Positions 58,466 to 64,000 of a stretch of DNA of 64,000 nucleotides are shown here, in pieces. Source of the DNA: Sipunculus nudus. Taxonomy: Eukaryota > Annelida > Sipuncula > Golfingiida > Sipunculidae. The notes beneath the pieces are model-generated. The model had not been told where the DNA came from. It worked only from the letters and a program-made list of their open reading frames with translations, and did not search any database. Both the position numbers and the translations under genes were made by a program. The stretch is from NCBI GenBank assembly GCA_026874595.1, contig CM049321.1:14523479-14587478 (forward strand), given 5' to 3'. Numbering within the stretch: position 1 is the stretch's first letter; every line of letters starts with the position of its first letter.

Positions 58466-59075
58466 AACCAGAGTACAAAAGTACAATGCGCATGATAGAA
58501 TGACAGAATACAACAGTAGACAAAAGGACAATGCGTATGACAGAATGACAGAAAACAACAGTAGACAAAAGTAAAATGCACATGGTAGAATGACATAAAA
58601 CAACAGTAGACAAAAGAACAATGCGTATGACAGAATGACAGAAAACAACAGTGGACAAAAGTACAAAGCGCATGACAGAATGATAGAACACAACAGTAGA
58701 CAAAAGTAGAATGAGTATGACAGAATGGCAGAAAACAACAGTAGACAAAAGTACTAAGCGCATGACAGAATGAAAGAACACAACAGTAGACAAAAGTACA
58801 TAGAGCATGGCAGAATGATAGAACACAACAGTAGATAAAAGTACAAAGCGCATGACAGAATGACAGAAAACAACAGTAGACAAAAGTAGAATGAGTATGA
58901 CAGAATGGCAGAAAACAACAGCAGACAAAAGTACAAAGCGCATGACAGAATGATAGAACACAACAGTAGATAAAAGTACAAAGCGCATGATAGAATAATA
59001 GAAACAACAGTAGACAAAAGTACAATGCGTATGACAGAAAGTCAGAATACAACAGTAGACAACAGTTCAGTGCGC
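58466..59075. repeat. 45-bp minisatellite, about 13 units
   Basis: The word CAACAGTAGA recurs at 58511, 58556, 58601, 58646, 58691, 58736, 58781, 58826, 58871, 58916, 58961, about 59004 and 59050, a strict 45-base period with small substitutions. The period is a multiple of three, so several minus-strand frames stay open for 126-198 codons; these are not considered genes. Confidence 0.95.
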
Positions 59076-59817
59076 ATGCTTTTGTTAATGGTCATTTAAA
59101 ACTGCCTTGTCCTAAATGAGAGGCAATTCCTAACGTTATTATAATCCTCCCGGTGATCCGTACAGAACTGATCGTGCATGAACCCTGACCTAATATATTA
59201 CTCAGATTTCCTCTATGATGCGTTAACATTTCCTATGGCGAGAATGATCCATCTAAAATTACCAAAAAAGGAGGAAGATGGGAAAAGTAGATACATATAC
59301 ATCAGTATGTGTATATGCATGTTGTAGTTGTGTTATTCCATATTGCCATGCCCGAGGTTTGGCCACATTACTTCCCATAATCGCTATTAAGCTTTGGGTA
59401 CCTTAATAAATTATAAAGCCCCAAACTTTTGTGTGCCTTTAGTGTTACAGAAACAGAAAGCTCCCCTTAATTAAAAGACAATGTTAAAACATACAACTGT
59501 TTAACTGTACGGTTCTCTTTTTAGGAAGGGATTTTGCAATCTGGACAATTAAATTCTCATTTATTTTCGCAATATGGATGAATACACATAGATGATCTGT
59601 AAAATCTGCTTATTTCCTTTGTTTTTCAAACCTTTATTATATATTTTATTCATGACATATTTAAGGTGTTTGTTTGAATGCTCTACATCACCCGTGATAT
59701 TGTTGCTGAAGTAAATGGGAGTGTTATCACATAACTGTTTACAGTTCGGAATTAATTTACCAAGGTATAATTGTGCTACACATTAATGAAAACGAATGGA
59801 AAGTGTGACGACGTTCT

Positions 59818-59859
<42 letters not shown>

Positions 59860-61477
59860 ATTAAAGTCGAACATTTTCACTTTAACACAAGAAACACCCT
59901 TATGATCCATTAACTTTAGTTCTATCATTAAAACTTTGGTCATGTACATTATTATTCAGCTGGGGTATCTTGTGCAACCAACTCTTAAAATCAAGTATCC
60001 CCCAGTGTTGGGCAGATAAGGAAATAAAATAACATATAACAAAAGTTCACATTAAAACAAATACATTTACGAATCGGTGTGATTAATTTTACTCCCAACA
60101 TTAAAATACTACCACGTCCAAATAATTTTCATAAAAATGTATTTTATACTTGTCAGGGGATAAAAATGTAAGTCGCTGTTTACTGGTAGAAAAATCGATT
60201 TAAACACTCACATGGTCTTCCTATTTTAACGGGACATATATTGACGTGTTGCCATTTATGTTATTTCCCACTGAAGGTTCACAACACAAAAGTAGCTTAA
60301 TAAGTGGCAATCTTTAATCCAGAAATGTCTACCGTATATCATAATGACTGACATTAACATAAAGGGTTAACATTAAAGCTTGCTTATTTGATAGGATATA
60401 TATATGCAAAAGATATTCTTGTTTTTGCTAATTAAGTGGCTGACAAATCAAAACCTCTCCCATACTTTTTTTTCTATGTGGGTGAAAATATGACATGTCT
60501 TAAGTATATACTCGGTTTACAATTAAACGCTCATTTGCTTCATTAAAGGGGATCAATTCGAAAATGCTGACATGATTGGTGTAGAAGCCTAAAGGATACA
60601 CCAGATCTTTCTCATTCGGAGGAGATAATCGCTGGTAAGCAATATATCGGAGGATGTATATCACGATATATGACTAGTAAATTACTTGCAGATATCTCCT
60701 CTAAAGCCCACAAAAAACGATAGTATCTACAAAGTTATGAGTCGGACAAAATCAAACAGTGATTACCATAACAAGATGGTCTTGTTAGCAGGATCTGTTG
60801 TTAAAGACATGTAGTACTAACAATACAGGGTAGCAAAGATACAGCAACATCTTGTAAAACGTAAAACTGGTACCTGGACTTGCAATAAAGCTGTATTTTC
60901 TTTTAACTTGTAATAAAATAAAGCATGTAAATGGGGAACTTCGTGATATCAAGCGATATTCATTATCACATTTTTATTATTAATTCTACAAATAAAAATT
61001 AATACGATTTTAACTTGATTGGATAAATAAATAAATAATATCACCCAATCAGTAATGTGTAAACACATATATATTAAAAAAAAAATAATATTTCTGTATA
61101 GTTCTGATCATTTCTGAACGGAAAAGTGATTTATTTCTATATATATTTGTATTACTTTTATTGGTTAGTTTAAAAGTTTGATTTTATATAATTTAAATCG
61201 TATATTATATTATTGGAATAAGATATAGTTAACATACACACTTGTTTGAATTCTGTATAGCAATTGTGAGCTTCAGTTAAGTTTTAATATTTCAGAATTT
61301 GAGAATCATGTTTAGTGTATAACAAATAGATGTTTACAGAAAAAAAAATGAATTTACTGATTTTCTTGAGTGTGCTATGGAAACAAACGGAAAATATAAA
61401 TACAACTATATCCATAAATCAGTTTATTCTATCAGGATTTCGACCTATTGGGACGTATTTACAATTGAAACACGAAG
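59076..61477. other. Intergenic 5' of the TSR-lectin gene
   Basis: AT-rich with a (CT)n run (59816-59856). No exon, RNA gene or clear repeat is seen otherwise. Confidence 0.4.
59816..59856. repeat. (CT)n microsatellite
   Basis: CT run of about 40 bases. Confidence 0.9.
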
Positions 61478-61574
61478 ATGGAGGAATTCTTACATCTTGT
61501 GTTCCTGCTGATGATTTACGGAGTGGCCCCAAATTGGCATGGTGTGTGGGCAGCAGGCCTTACAAGACTCAGTG
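61478..61574 (+). CDS. TSR-lectin exon 1 (signal peptide)
   Basis: MEEFLHLVFLLMIYGVAP is a hydrophobic signal. The exon end at AGTG/GTGTGT is chosen because it gives the phase 1 that the next exon needs; another donor is possible. Confidence 0.5.
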
Positions 61575-63745
61575 GTGTGTTGTTAATTTTTTTTTTCTTA
61601 ACGTTCCCCTCTTCTAATGAGTCTTACAAGACGACGGTAAGGATGACAATGCTATATTCTCCTGAACCAACCCTGCTGCTAATGTTAAACTGACCTTTTT
61701 TCTTCATGTTTCAGTCAAATATTATTAGCCCTCCTCAATACCATCGTGATATGATAATATATACCAAACTAGAAATGTACTCAGAGAGCGCAGACATCCG
61801 CCAAGTCAACTCGTTACCCCATATGGCATTGTCAGAAATGCAACATTTTTCCTTATAAAAATGGCCCCCATGCTGTACGTTGATTAACCGACACCTCTCC
61901 GGGAAACGGCACGTACATGTCCGGTGGCGTCATTGTCCTCTGTAGCCTCATGTCTATTACGTCATTACTCGCACTCCAAAGATGGCCATATCTTCCCATG
62001 CTACGTCTCTGTGTAAACAAATATACTATAAAGCCACATAAGACACTCATTCCTGGTTTATTTACACATGGATCATCAGCATTAACAACAATAGGCGATT
62101 ACCTCCAACAACAAAAATAATTTCAAAAGATTGGTCGATTAGAAAAAAAAACACCATATACAGAATTTTTAATATTTATACACTTGCTCTATATCTGCAA
62201 ATAACCGATGGCACACGATTCAATTTAGTGGGTAAATATAATTAATAACTTTATTGAAGGTGTTGGTGTGTGAAAGAATAAGTAGGGAGTGTAAGTGTAC
62301 GGGATGTGGAGGATCAATTATTTTCATGTTAAGATTAATATTCCCTTTGCTTTACTAGACATCTGTAATTTACTAACAAACAGGAGTCATTATTTAGCAA
62401 CGATATATGTTGCGTGACGCCTTTCGAGATAAAAGGAAAATCAGATAATTTGCTTAGATATTTAGCAAATATATCACTAACTGAAACAGATAAAGGTTGC
62501 ATCTTTATCATCTGGCTACATAGCTGCCTAACAATTTTTTTGTTTATTGTGTGAATGAATTACAAATACGTTCAAGGAACACCTTTTTGGTCGTGGACCT
62601 CCTGGAATTCATGGGGTACATGTAGACAAGGTTTGACAGAAAGACGTCGTCAAGTTTCAACTGGAGATAGCCTTGATGTTACCTTTCATATACGACAGGA
62701 ACAACGGAGGACATGCGATGTATCGCGCTCCTCATTAGTTCATCTTGCAAAATTGACGACCCCTAACGAAAGCACTACAATGCAAGGTAATAATTTAAAG
62801 TAATGTATATTTCATAAGAAGCCCTAGAAAGGGTGTCAAATTATTCGCTGCATGTTCTATTTATCTTTTATGTATCCATTAGAAATTATGTATCGGATTA
62901 AAAATATCGCATGTAACGTCCTCAAATAAATTCAAAATAAGACCACATACTTTCACTGCTCAAGTTGCAATAAATTATCTTCGGTAAGTATTGAGACGAC
63001 GTGACATATTTGCAAACACATGTCTTGTTGTCTCTCTGTTTGTTTCTCTGTCTGCTTGTGTTTAAGCGCACTACACCAATATATTGAAGATTTAATTGAA
63101 ATTAAGAGTAGATTTGTATGTGAAAAAAGGCAATGTTTCATAAGAGCTTGAAATCCAAACATAAATTGAAAATTGGGCTTGGCTTGGTCCAGAATAAAAA
63201 TCCTCCGCTTATAGATTTTCGTCTGAACACTGTCCGAGGTGTATTTTCGTGTCGAATCCTGTAAAATTTATTTTTCCTAGTTTCTCGAAACCGTCAGGAG
63301 TGCTGCCATTTAGAGTACACACTAAAAACCGGAAGTCACTGGTCGCATGTTGAAATTATAGGTATACCCCAAGTGATGCATAGTTAAAAAGAATCCTTTT
63401 CGTGACAGGTATAAGGAAACGGTGACGGGTGAGAGATGCTGTCAATTCAATACTAAATGACGTATCATGCATACATCTTTACATTATTGCCACATGGATT
63501 GCAAGTTCACAATGACAGTGCTTTTACAGGTTTATCCTGCCCTCCTGGATTCAGTGAAGGTTTCGCTTGTGGTCGCCCAATAAGCGACGTTGAATGCGTA
63601 CCGTCCTGTTACAAACTCATAGAAGACTCCCTGTATTGGGAAGATGCTCGAAGTAACTGTTTTGTTCTGAACAGTGATCTTGTCAGCATTGAAACACGCG
63701 AAGAAGACATCCATATTGGAGGGATCATAAATAAACAAGGAAAAG
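61478..63745 (+). CDS. Secreted TSR plus C-type lectin gene (5' part)
   Basis: Three exons, all in phase 1-1: signal 61478-61574, thrombospondin type 1 repeat 62577-62786 and N-terminal half of a C-type lectin domain 63530-63745, with a GTATGA donor. The rest lies beyond the right edge. It predicts a secreted, multidomain protein: TSR modules bind glycosaminoglycans or proteins, and CTLDs bind sugars or proteins. The CTLD start (CPPGF...SCYKL...W.DAR..C) resembles lectin genes A and B in layout, but PAN is replaced by TSR. Frames are open in all three exons, so unlike A and B it looks intact as far as visible. The exon 1 donor (GTGTGT) is weak. Confidence 0.62.
61775..62105. mobile_element. 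MITE with CCTCCGCCAAG-type ends, copy 2
   Basis: Left end AGAGCGCAGACATCCGCCAAG-like, right end GGCGATTACCTCC. Same family as 37195-37445; lies in intron 1 of the TSR-lectin gene. Confidence 0.45.
62577..62786 (+). CDS. TSR-lectin exon 2 (thrombospondin type 1 repeat)
   Basis: Acceptor TTCAAG, donor GTAATA, 210 bases. Encodes FWSWTSWNSWGTCRQGLTER (the Trp ladder and first Cys of a TSR), then RRR, and EQRRTC with the second Cys. Only part of the usual six cysteines is present, so this is a short or degenerate TSR. Confidence 0.65.
63530..63745 (+). CDS. TSR-lectin exon 3 (first half of CTLD)
   Basis: Acceptor TTTTACAG, donor GTATGA, 216 bases. Encodes LSCPPGFSEGFACG, then VPSCYKLIEDSLYWEDARSN, then LVSIETREED: the canonical opening Cys pair, the W.DAR helix and the LVSIE motif of a C-type lectin domain. 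Confidence 0.8.
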
Positions 63746-63948
63746 GTATGAAAAACTTTGACGTATTACGCAGAAGCCATTTTAGTTACTCCTTAGCTTA
63801 TGAGCTTTAAATTATACTCGATCTCCTGATCGTTGCATGTGTTTGTGGGACATAAAACATAAACGGGGCCAAAAACAAAAAAAAGAACAATACTTCACTC
63901 AATCTATCAATCTATGTCTATCTACACATCAATCTATCTTTCCATATG

Positions 63949-63949
<1 letters not shown>

Positions 63950-63991
<42 letters not shown>
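63950..63991. repeat. (TA)n microsatellite
   Basis: TA run of about 42 bases at the right edge, in the intron after the CTLD exon. Confidence 0.95.
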
Positions 63992-63997
<6 letters not shown>

Positions 63998-64000
63998 GTA

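Noticed and set aside
58446-59052. Overlapping minus-strand ORFs of 126-198 codons
   Set aside because: They are produced by a 45-bp tandem repeat whose period is a multiple of three; sequence is periodic and Cys/Phe/Leu-biased with no domain.
58466-59075. CRISPR-like repeat array
   Set aside because: The whole 45-bp unit repeats with no unique spacers, and the window is eukaryotic.
61330-61617. 95-codon ORF over the TSR-lectin signal exon
   Set aside because: Different frame from the hydrophobic signal sequence and no domain; the signal frame fits the phase of the next exon.

Overview
This is a eukaryotic nuclear window of high AT content. It has multi-exon genes with GT-AG introns of about 0.2 to 5 kb, dense TA/CT microsatellites, tRNA-derived SINEs, MITEs, a Penelope-like retroelement and hAT-type DNA transposons. 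The gene families are secreted phospholipase A2, PAN/apple plus C-type lectin modules, and a thrombospondin-1 plus C-type lectin gene. Together with the SINE architecture they suggest a lophotrochozoan invertebrate, most likely a mollusc. That taxonomic call is inference. Only a small fraction of the window codes for protein.

Layout. 0-4.8 kb: repeats (SINE, pogo-like MITE, a 31-bp-arm hairpin) and one unrecognised 160-codon ORF. 4.9-12.3 kb: a complete four-exon secreted PLA2 gene (gene 1). Its first intron holds a 3.5-kb foldback DNA transposon with about 400-bp terminal inverted repeats and scrambled fragments of a transposon-type protein. 12.3-16.4 kb: intergenic repeats. 16.4-21.6 kb (+) and 30.7-36.4 kb (-): two tail-to-tail copies of a secreted PAN plus C-type lectin gene. 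They lie on an inverted duplication whose matching intergenic arms are near 22.5-23.9 and 27.7-28.7 kb. Both copies carry separate disabling lesions. 36.4-39.6 kb: intergenic. 39.7-46 kb and 47.2-53.8 kb: a direct segmental duplication, each unit with a PLA2 gene. Copy 2 is intact (four exons). Copy 3 has lost exon 2, and a Penelope-like reverse transcriptase fragment bordered by TA runs sits in that place. 53.8-58.3 kb: an interspersed repeat (also at 33.9-35.1 kb) holding an hAT-type element with an 8-bp target duplication, which in turn holds a second inverted-repeat element. 58.5-59.1 kb: a 45-bp minisatellite. 61.5-63.7 kb: the 5' part of a secreted TSR plus C-type lectin gene that runs off the right edge.

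The recognisable host genes encode predicted secreted proteins: PLA2 enzymes with His-Asp catalytic motifs, and cysteine-rich extracellular modules on class 1-1 exons. They form two locally expanding families plus a relative. No operon-like or dedicated new multi-gene system is visible. The most unusual signals are the inverted pair of independently broken lectin genes, the PLA2 copy whose catalytic-domain exon was replaced by a retroelement, and the nested transposon carrying seven copies of a 14-bp box, two of them fused into a palindrome.
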